From Saccoglossus kowalevskii (taxonomy: Eukaryota; Hemichordata; Enteropneusta; Harrimaniidae), in NCBI RefSeq assembly GCF_000003605.2, contig NW_003121417.1, forward strand, positions 273,777 through 337,776: a DNA stretch of 64,000 bases. Reading direction: 5' to 3'. Shown here in pieces: positions 27,456-39,417 of the stretch. The notes beneath the pieces were generated by a model that made no database searches, was not told where the DNA came from, and was given only the letters and a program-made list of their open reading frames with translations. The position numbers and the translations under genes were made by a program. How positions within the stretch are numbered: position 1 is the stretch's first letter; every line of letters begins with the position of its first letter.

Positions 27456-27843
27456 GGAATCCGACAATTTTGTATTAGCTTGGCATTGTGATCGTCTCTT
27501 TTTATCGAACATGGCCGTCACGTTGTTCGATGGAACATTCTTAGCCAATTATTTCCCTCCTTTTGTTTCCTTTTTGCAAACTATATGTCCCGTTTGTTCA
27601 TTGGGCGGACTGTGTAATGTGTTTGACATATTCCATACTTGTGCACTTGTCTCGAAATCTTTCGTCGCTAACCATAATGCTCTTCATCCGCTCTTCAATG
27701 CGGGTGAACTATTTGTACCAGAGTCCTGTTTATTATCACTTGTACTTGCTTTTTCGCCTCGTAATGGAAAAGTCAACAATCAGTTTATACTCTTTAAATT
27801 CTTAAAGGAGGTGACAAATAATCTGAAGATGATAAGACAAGTG
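27456..27843 (+). pseudogene. Possible MULE-type transposase remnant (DGTF motif)
   Basis: After an acceptor-like tract ending TTCGTTCCAG (27446-27455), a plus frame is open for about 129 codons. It contains DRLFLSNMAVTLFDGTF followed by PPFVSFLQTI. This resembles the start of the MULE transposase domain, where a catalytic D lies in W-x-x-D-G-T-F followed by P-x-x-F-x-Q-x-x-T. Here the W is L and later conserved blocks (the second D and the E) are not recognisable, so any such element is decayed. GC by codon position is about 50/39/41. A host exon of unknown function is the alternative. Confidence 0.3.
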
Positions 27844-27970
27844 TAGTACATAGTGATTGATAACCAATTTTTTCGCAAACTAATCACTCCTGACAATTTG
27901 GTAAAAATATTAATTTTTGTAGAAGCTTAACAATTGGCCAGTAGAGACAGTTTCTTTGTTCCATATGATT

Positions 27971-27982
27971 GGGGGGGGGGGG
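27971..27982. repeat. G12 homopolymer
   Basis: Twelve consecutive G residues in AT-rich surroundings. A second identical tract lies at 29451-29462. Confidence 0.95.
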
Positions 27983-28297
27983 CTCTGCCATTAAAGCGAG
28001 TTTGCCACGACTGGTCGGTTTTTCCGTCCCCTCTATAGTTGTCACTACATTTTCTAAGAGGTAATTGTACTAATGAGTATTGTGAGTTGAAAGCTGCCAT
28101 CCAATGAGAAGGCACCTTTGATCTAATCTACTCTAAGCAACTATAACGCATACACAGACGCGTGGAACTGCTTACACCATCGCGCGCCCACTTCTGCAAG
28201 CGTTCCACGCCCGGATTATGTCTCGGGATACACCAATCGTGGCAAAGAAGAAATTATCCTATCAAACAATATAACTGCTACGACAGGACCAGTCTAG

Positions 28298-28366
28298 TAG
28301 ACACCTATTAACTATTGGTGGATAACTAATCATTGGTAGAAACCTAATAATTGATAGAAACTGAAC
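28298..28366. repeat. Short degenerate tandem repeat, ~18-21 bp unit
   Basis: Variants of TAGAAACCTAATAATTGGT succeed one another three to four times with substitutions and small indels. Confidence 0.55.
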
Positions 28367-28751
28367 CAGAACGATGTACGTCAACACTGTTAGCGTACGT
28401 TCTTCGTTCTCTCATTGTCGTCACGTTATACGTCACTATATCACCCTGAAGCACGTCAAAGTGGCCCCATATAATATAATTCTTTACATTTCTCGAAATA
28501 TTAGCTGTTTCGGGCTCTATATTCTGGGAGGATGAGCCGTTGAATTTTTCAGAACCAAACCATGAAGTTTAGAATCCCTATGTTACCTAATTGAATGGAC
28601 ACGCATATCTACATTGATATGGTATCTACGGAACATACGGCACAGTGGCCCGATTAATCGGACACGTGTATCAGAATTGGTGGCTATCACTGATTGGATG
28701 GTACCTACTAGCAGACACGTGTGTCAAACAATATTATTGAACTTCAATCAG

Positions 28752-28814
28752 CTCAGTATGGAGGCGGATGATTGTTATATTGAAATAACACCCGATGTGC
28801 ATACTGTGGTACAG
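28752..28814 (+). CDS. Candidate 63-nt internal exon, unknown protein
   Basis: An acceptor-like ACTTCAATCAG is followed by 21 open codons and a donor-like CAG|GTACAG, entering and leaving in phase 0. The encoded stretch includes MEADDCYIEITPDVHTVVQ, which is acidic and coding-like. The surrounding 77-codon frame (28614-28850) has codon-position GC of about 48/40/47. Both splice signals are moderate and no neighbouring exon in the right phase was identified, so this is a weak call. Confidence 0.22.
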
Positions 28815-28859
28815 GTACAGGTTTCCTGCGTCTCACTGTCTTCCACGTGACATGTCACA

Positions 28860-30810
28860 CCATTTCGTACACTCGTACAAGTTTACGTCGGGAGTGGTTG
28901 CGGCCAGTCTACGGTTGCATGAATCATAATTGTGAATCTTCGAAAGAATAAAGAACATCCGATGACGTGGCTTTATGTACACACATGGCCACAACCAGGT
29001 TTAATGTAACAAATTGTATCGTCCTGGGTAAATTATTTATAAATTAAAGTAACATTATGCTTATCTATAATTAGTACGTTACGTTGTCAGCCAAAATAAT
29101 TATCATTTTGTTTTGTTAATGTTTGATTGATGTTCCGTATGCCTGCATTGCGTATCTTTGTGCATAATAAATGATATTAGATTTCATTTAAACATTTCCT
29201 TTACAACTGCGTATGAACTGATGCAATAATTTCACGTAGCACTCATTTGTACATCGTGAGTCACCAAGGAATGTATTCTGCTGTGTGGTTAGACATGCAG
29301 TAACAAAAACCTACGCAATATCATGACGAAAGTACGTTTTGGACAACAGCTAAACACATCGATACCGGAAGAGAGAATGGTTTCACATTCTATCATTCTC
29401 GCACAAACGCATCCCACGTACCCAATTTTCTTACGCCTCTTTAGACATGTGGGGGGGGGGGGTTAAACTAATCATCCTCCATAATATGTGTATATTTGTT
29501 GTTTTGAAAGTGTGTATAGTATTAGTAAAGCAAATAGTTACTGAAAAGATTGTGGGCAGCATCGAAAAATATGACATCACTTCATGCACTGATTATTCCC
29601 ATTAGTTTAACCATTCAAACAACTTACAACAAACAAACCGAAATGCATAAAGCCATTAAAACGAAGGAACTGGTCTCGTCCAAACGAAGTAACAAACAAG
29701 CGTCCAGTCCCTGGTGATACCAGATATAATTCGCAACAATTAAAGAATGATCTATATGAACTATAGACGTCTCTACGGTGGCACCAGCTGTTTGGAATTA
29801 GTAAGCATACCCTGTCACTCAGTTGTGAGATAAATGATTAATGTATGTATGAAAATAGAGATGATATTAGATCATTATATACAAAAAGTCATTAGATATT
29901 ATATATAATATGCCATAATTACTCGCACTGTCGTGTTATTATGTGCGTGGCTGGATAAATCATGTTTAGTAATCACCTGTTTATGTCGTCCAACTAACTT
30001 GTTTCAGAACGTTCATTATAACATTCACTTCCCTCGTCTCGTAAAATCTGTCGATGAACAATTCAGTTTTTTCGCTGATGATGATATTTCAATAAATAAG
30101 AATACGTGGAAGAAGTGCAATGTGAAATCAGTAGAAGCATTTTGTTACTCTGTGGTGAAGTTCTTCTAAACAAACATTGCTTTCATAATGTGATGGAACG
30201 GTAAAATTCCATGTGATTTGTTTGCAATTGATAGCATCTACAACTGCCTACGTTTTGCCTTATGGTTGATAATGTCAGTGGATTCTGCTGCGATGGTTGG
30301 TGGGGATTGGAAAAAGGGTTTTCGCCGGCACGTCGCTGTCGATTAAATCATATAGGATTTGCTGTTACATCGTTGTCCTATCTTAGCTGCAAAAAAAACA
30401 TACGATTTTGTGACTAATAGCTACGTGGGGAATTTACCAAATACTTCAATATAAGCATTGTACCATATGGAAAAAAATGAATTGAATTCACATGACCTGT
30501 GACATATTCACAAATCTAATTTCACCAGCGAATGCTAAGACTTATATAGTGTTGTCGTATTTCTTGTTTGTGGAGGATGCGGAAGACGTGGCGATGTGAG
30601 AAAATGAATCTAAACAAACCGATTGGATGTAAGAATGGTCATTGTTTGATAGTCAACAGTTTCTGAGAAATAAACCTACGCTCACAACAGATTTGAGAGT
30701 ATGCATCATGAAGTTTCCAATTTTACAGTTACAGATGGTTGTTCAGAAACCTTTGAAATGGCTGGATTTCATTTTTTGTTTTTTTTTTAAAATTAGGGAT
30801 ATCTTTCATT
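28860..30810. other. No gene recognised
   Basis: Apart from the G12 tract, no coding segment, element terminus or tandem array was recognised. Confidence 0.45.
29451..29462. repeat. G12 homopolymer
   Basis: Second run of exactly twelve G, 1.48 kb from the first, with unrelated flanks. Confidence 0.95.
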
Positions 30811-31093
30811 ATTATACGACTGTCACCGTAACGCCATGAGTTACAGCGTGCCGTATTTTTTGCGGAATTTTACGGTGTGTTTTCAATCTACTAGTACTAT
30901 ATTATGAAATATGAATCCCAAATAGGGAATGATTACGCGCGTAAACGTCCTCTAATATTTAAAACAAACATGGCTACCACCAGGGTTTGACCGGACTCAG
31001 AACAAGTTCGCTTATTATGTTCTAAACATTTGGATTTCGGCATTCCCATGATGTATCATTGGAAGGAAGAGATGTACAATAATAAGTTTATTA

Positions 31094-31187
31094 CGAGGAT
31101 ACCTCAAAGTATGCACTCAGACAGTACACCGTCGCATCGACCTCCCTCCGGCTGTACTGTCTTTGTGCATAGGTATCCTCATTATAA
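31094..31187. repeat. Internal hairpin of the foldback family (left)
   Basis: GAGGATACCT-CAAAG-TATGCAC-TC-AGACAGTACA on the left pairs with its mirrored form ending AGGTATCCTC on the right, around a loop of about 20 nt containing CATCGACCTCCCTCC. The same blocks occur in the copies at 18.44 and 32.13 kb. Confidence 0.85.
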
Positions 31188-32097
31188 CATCATATTATTG
31201 ATGTGTTTCAGCCGTGTATAATGTCCAGTAGTCATTTAATGAATTGTAAGAATTGGCTGCATGTTTTTCCAGCATACAAACATTCCATTAGATTATTACT
31301 CTAAATCTGCTTAATATTTCAATGTTAAACTCGACAACCCAAAATCACGTAACTGCTCTTGTGGGATTTGTGACGTAAAAGCAAGGCGATTTAATACAAA
31401 CACACTCCACGCCAATCATTCATCATCCGTTTACAATAGACTCGGTATGTCGTCCCCGTGTGCCTCTGTAGTTCATGTGCTACGCCACGCACCAGCCGGC
31501 ACACCTGCCGAGTTTTCTGCGTAAAACGAGCTTAATTGGCGGTATCATAGCAGATTAAATAGTACATGAGACATGCTGATGTTGTATCGTAATAACAATA
31601 ACGAACAACTCACAGTGACATATTGGATTTGAAGTCGATTCTCGACTGCGAGCTTGCCTGAGACTTATACATCTTCGTGCCTAGAAACTACTTTCATCAA
31701 ACACAGTTCCGAGAGTCGTCGTTTATGTTATGTTACTTATTATGTTTGATTAAGGTACAGAAATACCCAAAAACAAAAGAACACTATGTGGTGTTTGATT
31801 ATTTGTCTGTCATGAATGTAACTATAACTACATTTAGTCTAATTTATACGATACGATCGAATGAACACAGAAGTGTCACAGAATTGTCAGCGTTCGGGGA
31901 TATTTGCGTAATTGCGTTCTGCTTGTCTTGAAAATGTCATTGAATAAAAGACGTTAATGTGAAGCTTGTGCAAGACCTTAAAAGGCCAATTTTGATTATA
32001 AAAATGAGCTAAAAAACGTTTTTTGTTATTAAATTCTCGAAAATTATCTACTAGCGGACGTATCATATTGGAAGGCACCGTTTATCCAAATGCAGTG

Positions 32098-32275
32098 AAT
32101 TTTTCAACGGTTTAGTCAAATGTCGTATAATATGAGGTTATGACGAGGATACCTGAAAGTATGCACGAAGACAGTACAGCGGGAGTATCGACCGACGCGC
32201 AGCATACTGAGTGCATACTTTGAGGTATTCTAATATACGACATTTTGACTAAACCGTTGAAAACTTCACTATTCA
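32098..32275. mobile_element. MITE-like hairpin nested in the right arm
   Basis: The outer inverted repeat runs from GTGAATTTTTCAACGGTTTA (left, about 32096) to CTAAACCGTTGAAAACTTCAC (right, ending about 32272). It continues inward through GTCAAATGTCGTATA with only small indels. It interrupts the arm: the left arm runs straight from TTATTACG into AGGATACC, whereas here these blocks are separated by the insert. It therefore probably inserted into, or was captured by, the larger element. Confidence 0.8.
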
Positions 32276-33194
32276 CTCAACGTAATAACCTTATTATTAT
32301 ACATCTTTTCCTTGAAAGGATACATCATGGGAATGCCGAAATCAAAAAAGATTAGAACAGAATCAGTGCACTTCTTTGTGTGGAGTCCGATCAAAACCTG
32401 GTAGCATCCGTGTTTGTTTGTATTATTAGAGGACGCTTACGCGCGTAATCATTCCGTATTTGGAATTCGTATTTCCTTGTATGGTAGGAAAAAATACCCC
32501 GTAAAATACGGCACGCTGTAACTTATGGCGTTACAGTGACAGATGAATAATAATAATAGTATTTATTCATTGACGTACTCATTCAGTGTTCATTGCTAAC
32601 ACTTTAAGTACTCTCGCAGTCATGTGACATCATTCATATTTCTCGTGCTGTACCTTGTTAGCAATTTACGTGCCACCCTTTGCCAACCAACACAAATTCG
32701 ATCACTATGAAATGTATTCGTCATATTTAATTTGCAATGCTGAATCGCATGGTTTACAGTTGCAATTGACGAAGGTAGCAAACATAGCAATAAATTAGAA
32801 TAGCCGGAAGGATATAACATGTTCCGTCGTGATTGCATTTCTGCTAAACTCCCATGCCCCGCAGCTATCCGAAGCATTGGATCTCTTCGAGCCTCAAACA
32901 GTATCAAAACACGGATACCGTATACCCTATATCAATACATTCCCTCTCGTTTAAATTCGTTTTCAGATTCATCGAAATGGCAACTACACCTAATCCTAAT
33001 CAAGACGTCCATCAGTCTGTGAGAAAACCCAGACATAAATTGGAATATATATAGAGATATAGATAGATAGGTGATAGATGTGTGTAAACATGGATGTGAT
33101 ACAGCAGGGGAGATTTCAAATCAGTTGTCATCGTTGTCATTCTCTGAGTACTTCGAGATCTATTTATTTGATAAGTTGAGATCGAACCTCTTAA

Positions 33195-34036
33195 AGCAAC
33201 TTCTAAGCGTCGTGCCACGCCATGTTCGATATAGATTCCATGCGACCTATATTCAACTAGTGTAAAATACATTGTTTATTAATGCGACATTTGAACGCGC
33301 GCTGCGTGACGACTGTGATGTTTTGTGTGACGCCTGCGACGCTTTGACGACTGTCTTTGTATTATGAAGTTATCACGATAACGTCTCAAAGTATGCAAAT
33401 CTCGTGATACTATTTTTTATAATACATCATCTTTCGGATTTTAGTAATAATTTTATGGAGGGATAAAAGCTTGAACTGACAATGAAAAACGTTTAGTTCT
33501 GTGCGACGTCTGTGTTTAACGACGGGGTTCCATGACGCGTCTGCGTCCAATGTGAACAAGGGGAAGTTTTCCAAAATGATGCCAATGATTTTCAGCATGT
33601 CAACGTTGGTGTTGTAGTTTACACAAATATGGGAAATAATTTGTAAGCTTGAACAAATGCAGATTAGTTTTTTCACAGAACGGTGGTGTTTTCGGTTCTA
33701 ATATACGTATAATAATTAGAGGTTATTCTGGAAACAAACATAGGTATTGCACAATGACGCGCTATGTACACAAGCCGCAAGGAGAGTGTATGTATAGAGT
33801 GAACTTTGTTATTTCCTTTTATTTTCTCCTTCCATAAGTTGTATATTACTATTCTTGGATGTCCTACCAACCTAACTCCATTTTAATTGAATTATTCTAA
33901 TCCTTATTTAAAGCGCGGTGATCGTCGCGCAGCGTGTTTTCGAATTTCATGTAAATAAACAATGTATTTTACATGAGTTGTATACGTTGCTATGAGTCCC
34001 ATATCGAACAGGACGCGGCGCGACGACTGCCGCCCT
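33195..34036. mobile_element. 842-bp palindromic element flanked by TTAA
   Basis: Both ends abut TTAA (33191-33194 and 34037-34040). Inverted arms of about 150 bp share CATGTTCGATAT/CTGTTCGATATG, the exact block TGTAAAATACATTGTTTATT (33261-33280 and, inverted, 33951-33975) and CGCTGCGTGACGAC/CGCTGCGCGACGA. The left arm carries subterminal TGACGACTGT repeats. TTAA targets are characteristic of piggyBac-type and some other transposons. The termini do not read like canonical piggyBac ends, so superfamily assignment is inference. No transposase frame is evident inside. Solo arms recur at 52435-52560 and 60613-60715. Confidence 0.75.
33363..33400. mobile_element. Fragment of the 30.8-kb foldback family inside the TTAA element
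   Basis: GAAGTTATCACGATAAC followed by TCTCAAAGTATGCA matches the family's inner motif (GAGGTTATTACGAGGATACC, CTCAAAGTATGCAC) with several changes. It suggests that one element inserted into, or shares sequence with, the other. Confidence 0.5.
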
Positions 34037-34040
34037 TTAA

Positions 34041-36489
34041 GCATTTAACCAGTTTTATTACATAATATCACACAATAAGTTTGTTCTTGGACTAGATTAG
34101 TTCAGAAGAACTATTTTCCTTGGACAAAACCAGAAAATTTCAAACATCCTTTTTTTTTACTTCATTCTCACATTGTTGTTTTCTGTAGTGAAATAAATCA
34201 AATCAACTGTGCACTGTCGAATGGTCATTGTAGCGTTTTATTGCTATTAATTCGTAACTTCAATTTAAATGTAATTGAGATATGGAAACAACTTTATAGC
34301 ACTACAACATACGTATAAATAGAATAATGTGCAACAGTACTAACATAAACTTGAATGGTTCCTGAAAGTAGCTCACTCTGATTGTTTATGTGTCTCAAAT
34401 ACAGGGTCGCATTTTTTCATTACACTCTATGTTTGTATCGCAAACAATCTAGTATAAATATAATCTACGACAACCCCCGGGCGCGTGATATCGCGTCGTA
34501 TTTACGAGTGATCTTGGTAGTTGAACAAGCCACAAAAACGAGGTTGCCATGTAATAATCTTTTTATCATACATGATTTCATGATTTATATGTGCTGTGGT
34601 TTTCGTTATTTCACTCGGAACTAGATGCCCTGCTAGATGAGTGCACTGAAAGCGCACTGACGTGGACGACACAAGCCACGTGCGCTCTTGGTAGAAGTTA
34701 GTGGAAAACTTCATAGTTGATGAGGGAACTATGGCATATTGCGTACGTTTAATTATAAACTGACAATCATGACTGCTTGTGACGTTAGGCAATTTATTTT
34801 AGTAACGATTTTGGAGAGTGCGAAATTGGTCTGAAAAAAAATACCTGTCTGCACGTCGGATATGTGCTTTGAATACACCTGTGTGATAAATTGAATGGCT
34901 GGATGACAGAGGTTATATAACGTTCCAATAGTGATGCGGTGTTCAATTGTTAACGTCCAAAAACTGTTTTCTGTTTCATTAACCTTTCTCTAGCGACCGT
35001 AGAACGCCAGCTAGAGCATGCCAAAAACTAACAATGTGCAATTGTCGATCAGTGGTCATAAACAGTAATTTTAAATGTGCGTAGTGAAAACAAATAAATA
35101 TTTTAGACCGCACAGTGGAAGTATTTTTTTTTCATATTTGACGAGTTGTTGAGTACGGGGCCATACTTTACTGTAGGGTCAAAGGGACCTCGCGTTTCAT
35201 GTATGATAATGTCTATTATGTGCGGATAGTTTTAGCATGTTTACAATTTTACGGGGGAATCATGTCTGACTCTTGACACATTATACCTACAAGACGTGAG
35301 ACGGTAATGCTCATATACCGCAGTCTGTCCTTGAAGGACTGTTGTTGTACGCCTTTGTACGTGCAAAACATTTAGTAACGAAGGTTTTTTTCGTGGATCG
35401 TCTCCTTGCTAAATGGTTTCAATAAATGGATGCAATTACCCATTTTGGCACAGTTCTACTAAAAAGACAATAATTTCATTGCTCGTGAATATTATTTTTA
35501 GAGTGTTTTCTAGTCAATCGCGTCAGGCACCCCCTCTCGGTACAATGCAAACTAACGCGTCGAAGTAATTTCATATATTTTACTCATTACATTTGCATAA
35601 TGATGTGCACGACGTGATCCTGCAACTCTAGTATCGAACGTTCACACGACTTTACTTTGAAATTGACACTAGGCGTAGTACATTCCACAAATCACACCTC
35701 ACTAAACGGTTAATAATGTGCATTTCCATATTATCTCTCAGATTTATCGACGCGAATGAGCACTTAGGCGCGACTAGAGGTCAGTTTAAATCAACTTTGC
35801 AGCTGCTTTTATCTTGACGTTTTTCAAATTCTTCTCAGTTATCTATGTCCGTCGCAGGATGATCTAATTGGGGATAATGTCTGTGCCATCGACTAATCCC
35901 ATGCACGATCCTTGACCCCACAGGTCAAAATTCCGCATACCAAAAATAACGTACATTATTAGTATTTAATGTCTAACACCTAAATATCTTACAAACCTTG
36001 AACATTTCAATATAAAAACCTGCAACTAAGCTTCCTGGTTTTATTTACGAAGGCATAATGGTGAACAAACTTTGCATATTTTGTAATTCATTCTAACACT
36101 GATCCACATTGACATTTGCAACATTTTATAATGTACAGGCGGCACACATACAAACAATACCAATACAGGAATTTCCATCTCCATGCAATTACCATAAAAA
36201 TACGCCACGTGACATAATATATTACCATGTTTGTTTTCAAGTGTTAAGCCTTATTTTTCATCTCCGTATTCCCGGACGTTCTTCATGACTGTCCAGAACA
36301 ATTCAGCAGCCAGGTGGAAGAAGAGTCAACAATCTTTTTAACTTTACTTCATTCATGTTCATCGATTTCTGTTGCGATTTGCGTATATTTAACATACCAG
36401 ACAGTAGTTTGAGACAATTTTGTAAAATCTGCTTGTCAAATGTTTTCACCCCTTTTTTTACACTAATTTTACTAAAAACTTTGTATTGT
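34041..36489. other. No gene recognised
   Basis: No exon candidate with good composition was found; the 96-codon minus frame at 34502-34792 shows a flat codon-position profile. No repeats beyond homopolymer runs. Confidence 0.45.
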
Positions 36490-36662
36490 AAATAAATGAA
36501 TAATTAAATAAATAAATAATTAAAACAAATAAATAAACAAACAAACAAAGAACTGAATAAATAAAACAAGTACTAAATTAATTGAATAAATAAATAAATA
36601 ATTAAATAAATAAATAAATAAATAAATAATTAAATAAATAAATAAAACAAGGAAATAAAACA
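36490..36662. repeat. Imperfect AAAT/AAAC-rich microsatellite
   Basis: About 170 bp of interrupted AAAT, AATT and AAAC units. It is the first of four such A-rich tetranucleotide tracts in 36-44 kb. Confidence 0.9.
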
Positions 36663-37985
36663 AAGAGATAAACATTTGTTTTTATTTCATATCATAATTT
36701 CACTGCGACCCAAGACAAAACAATATTTATAAGAATTTACAGTTTTATTAGAAGTATATACAGTCAACTTGTTAGTCTTAACATTGCTCGGTGATTGCTG
36801 TTTCTTACATTGCTTTTTGTAAGCCTCAATGACGTATTCAGGCAATATCCACCACACAACACACATTTTTATATATTTTTGTTAATTTTTAGGTAATTCG
36901 GTAGTCTCTAAATATGCCAGCTGCTTGACCGTTCCCATCGCTAGTTGGATAACATCATCGTAACGAGCCATGTCACTTATCAATCGGTTATCAAGACTTA
37001 TTCCAGATGTTTCGCTGCAACGTTGTACACATATAGTTACAAAATAATAAAGCCTTTTGGACTGCTATATCGATCTGCAAGCACACAGCGAAGGGTGGTA
37101 AGAGTTATGACGATTATTTTTTTTAATATTCATATTAATAGTTTTAAAATTAAATTTCACACACGCGTGTACTTAACATTGTTCGCTTCCTCTGGATTAT
37201 ATTGTAACTGTATCCATTTAGTTTCGCGGAATGATACATTTAAAATGAGAAGTTAATAGGGTTAATTTCCATACAAATGTCGTTTTCACAGCGGCTGTTC
37301 TAACTTCAATTCCAGACATTCGTCTGCGGTGATTTGAGTTTGAGTTCATCATGGAGATTACCTCTATGATCTCAATAACTACAATGTTTTATTGTTATCA
37401 GCGTGTGTAATTCATGCAATTTAGACCATGTATGTGTGACGTAATTTTCACATTTTTACTACCCTGTCTGCACGAACGTCGTGATATTCTATATGACAAT
37501 ACTCAGATTAAATGTCATAAATAGTGCGTCGTATGTTTAAGTGTCACGTTAGTTTTATTAAAAACTTTACTACACAAAAGTGGCATAAATAAATTAAGGA
37601 ACAGTGACGCGCATATCTATTTGCGCGTTTGTCTCGATTTGTCGTCGTCGCTGCTCGCATAACATGTGTTTTAGTTTTGCTTGTATCAGGTTCCTTCCTG
37701 TCTACTAACAGGGGAAATTAAACATACAAATACAATGCGCGATTTCATTTATATATTCAGCCGGCAGCGTCCAAACTAAATTTGCTAGATAATAGAAAAG
37801 TTGCGGAACGAGTATTGTTTTATACCTGGTAAGCATTTAGCGAAACCATTTAAACCGATCATTTTCAACAAGGTCGTTTTATTGATTTATTCTGTTTGAA
37901 AAAAAAGAAAACATTTTACTACTCTCGATTATGTAAGAGGTAAGAATTCAATGTATGGATTTGATGGATAACGCTCAATGAGGTA
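36663..37985. other. No gene recognised
   Basis: Unremarkable AT-rich sequence. The 103-codon plus frame at 36945-37256 has no coding-like composition. Confidence 0.45.
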
Positions 37986-38243
37986 ATGAAAGTCTATATA
38001 TCAAATCAAATTCCGGATAAATGTAATTCCGAGTGCAAAAAAAAAGCGGAGATTAGTATGTGTGACTGGCATTTAGAGCACAGAATCAGTCAGTCGTCTC
38101 CGAATTGTTTGCAGTTGCACAGGATTCACCACACTCCCCGGGGAGGCAAGTGCACAGCTGCACAATTATGTCACGGCCACTGTCGAGATCATTACTGTCA
38201 GTTTTATCCATCGACACGGCACGCGGTAAATATACAAAATTAG
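37986..38243 (+). CDS. Candidate small Cys-rich ORF
   Basis: An ATG frame of 85 codons encodes a peptide with ten cysteines, including GKCTAAQLCHGHCRDHYCQF. Codon-position GC is about 44/38/45, mildly coding-like. There is no N-terminal signal peptide, which argues against a stand-alone secreted peptide. It could be an exon, or chance in a locally GC-richer stretch. An overlapping frame (38105-38299) is also open. The family is not recognised. Confidence 0.22.
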   Translation: MKVYISNQIPDKCNSECKKKAEISMCDWHLEHRISQSSPNCLQLHRIHHTPRGGKCTAAQLCHGHCRDHYCQFYPSTRHAVNIQN

Positions 38244-38464
38244 AAAATCGCATTTTTTTTTTTAAATATTCTTCAGCTTATAGTGAAACGCGTTTGTAAA
38301 TATCGCTGCTGCGAGTGTTTTGTAAGTTAATCGGAACCATTTTGCACGTGACGAGGTAAGGGGAATATATCTATCTATCAGGGTCAGTTTCGTATGTTAA
38401 TCCATCCTATTCCTGCGATATTACAATTTATCATATGGTCTAGAACATTTAATTACTGGCCTCG

Positions 38465-38876
38465 TCAGCGTCCGTTGTCACCGAGCAATGCCGTATATAC
38501 ATTACAACTTGTCTGGATGTGTGTGTTGTTGTTGTTATTTTGTTTCTCTGTCGGTGGGAGTATCATTCCTTCAAGTTCCAATGAAGCGTTGATATTTATA
38601 TGAATCTCCACTAATAGCGAAAAACGGACACACGGTTTTATATTTGGTGCCCGCATTCGTATGGTGTCTTGACGATGATCCTGGTAATCGGCGCAACCCG
38701 GCGACCGAATCCACGTGAACGTCGATACTTTTCCCAAATTCACAAACAACACACTGAACGACCAATCATCAGTTTCCCGGTAACTATTAGGCCCGGCGCG
38801 ATATTTGTTCCATAGACAATGTAAATACGTCGACATGCCAGTCACATTCCGGTCACTCAGACCATTTCCCATATGA
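38465..38876 (-). CDS. Candidate exon, possible extracellular segment
   Basis: A 135-codon minus frame ends at TGA (38465). A good acceptor (TTTTATTATCTCAG) lies just upstream of its first ATG. The peptide includes NVTGMSTYLHCLWNKY, with an N-glycosylation sequon, and STFTWIRSPGCADYQDH. The last third is Asn/Gln-rich and may lie beyond a donor site. Codon-position GC is flat (about 49/47/49), so the case rests on length and splice context only. It lies about 540 bp downstream of the membrane-protein exon on the same strand, but that exon ends in a stop, so the two are probably separate. Confidence 0.25.
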
Positions 38877-39417
38877 CTGAGATAATAAAATTGGTATAAA
38901 TGTATGTAATGTCGCTGTAAACTGGTTCAATCACATGTTGCTCCACGTAAAGAATCCCATAAATATGCAGTGTAATAGTTTTACGACGCGTCCTCATAAC
39001 CTTAACTTTTTTTTTCATATCTAGTACGTTGCACAAGCATACCCGTGGATGACCTCCTTTCCAGAGTGAGTAATTATGTGTGTTGGTATTGGTGACACTA
39101 CTACAAATAACGCTGTTAATTTCACAAACTGACGCCACAGCAGAGAATATTATATAACGACCGATGACCTATCTCTTTCGTAGCTTGTATGTATTCCATG
39201 TGAAATCCCCGCTGGTCGCAGAAACTCGACATTAGTTGTAGTTGCGGCATTAGTGTAAAATGGTGCTTGTTCTCGTATTTCAATAGTGAGCTCATTACCA
39301 CGTACAACTGCCAGGACGGCGATACTTAACGATCCTAATAGCGTGACAGCTTGAATCGCGTATTTGCGGTATAGCAGTAAAGTGTTGTCTAATATGCACC
39401 ATCAACCGGGGCTATTT

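Larger units (their letters stand above)
30811..32557. mobile_element. Foldback element: 1.75-kb inverted-repeat pair with nested hairpins
   Basis: The left arm (about 30811-31100) and right arm (about 32285-32557) are reverse complements over some 270 bp with scattered differences. Shared blocks include GTAACGCCATGAGTTACAGC, GCGTGCCGTATTTT, AATGATTACGCGCGTAA and TTTCGGCATTCCCATGATGT. Inside the arms lie two further hairpins. One spans 31094-31187 (GAGGATACCT ... AGGTATCCTC). The other spans 32098-32275, where TTTTTCAACGGTTTAGTCAAA is mirrored by TTTGACTAAACCGTTGAAAA. The central 31200-32090 has no recognisable transposase. This architecture fits a non-autonomous foldback transposon or two adjacent inverted copies. 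A further copy lies at 18442-18669. Confidence 0.85.

Noticed and set aside
32620-32907. 95-codon minus-strand frame next to the foldback element
   Set aside because: Codon-position GC is flat (about 44/43), it begins with TTG, and there is no motif.
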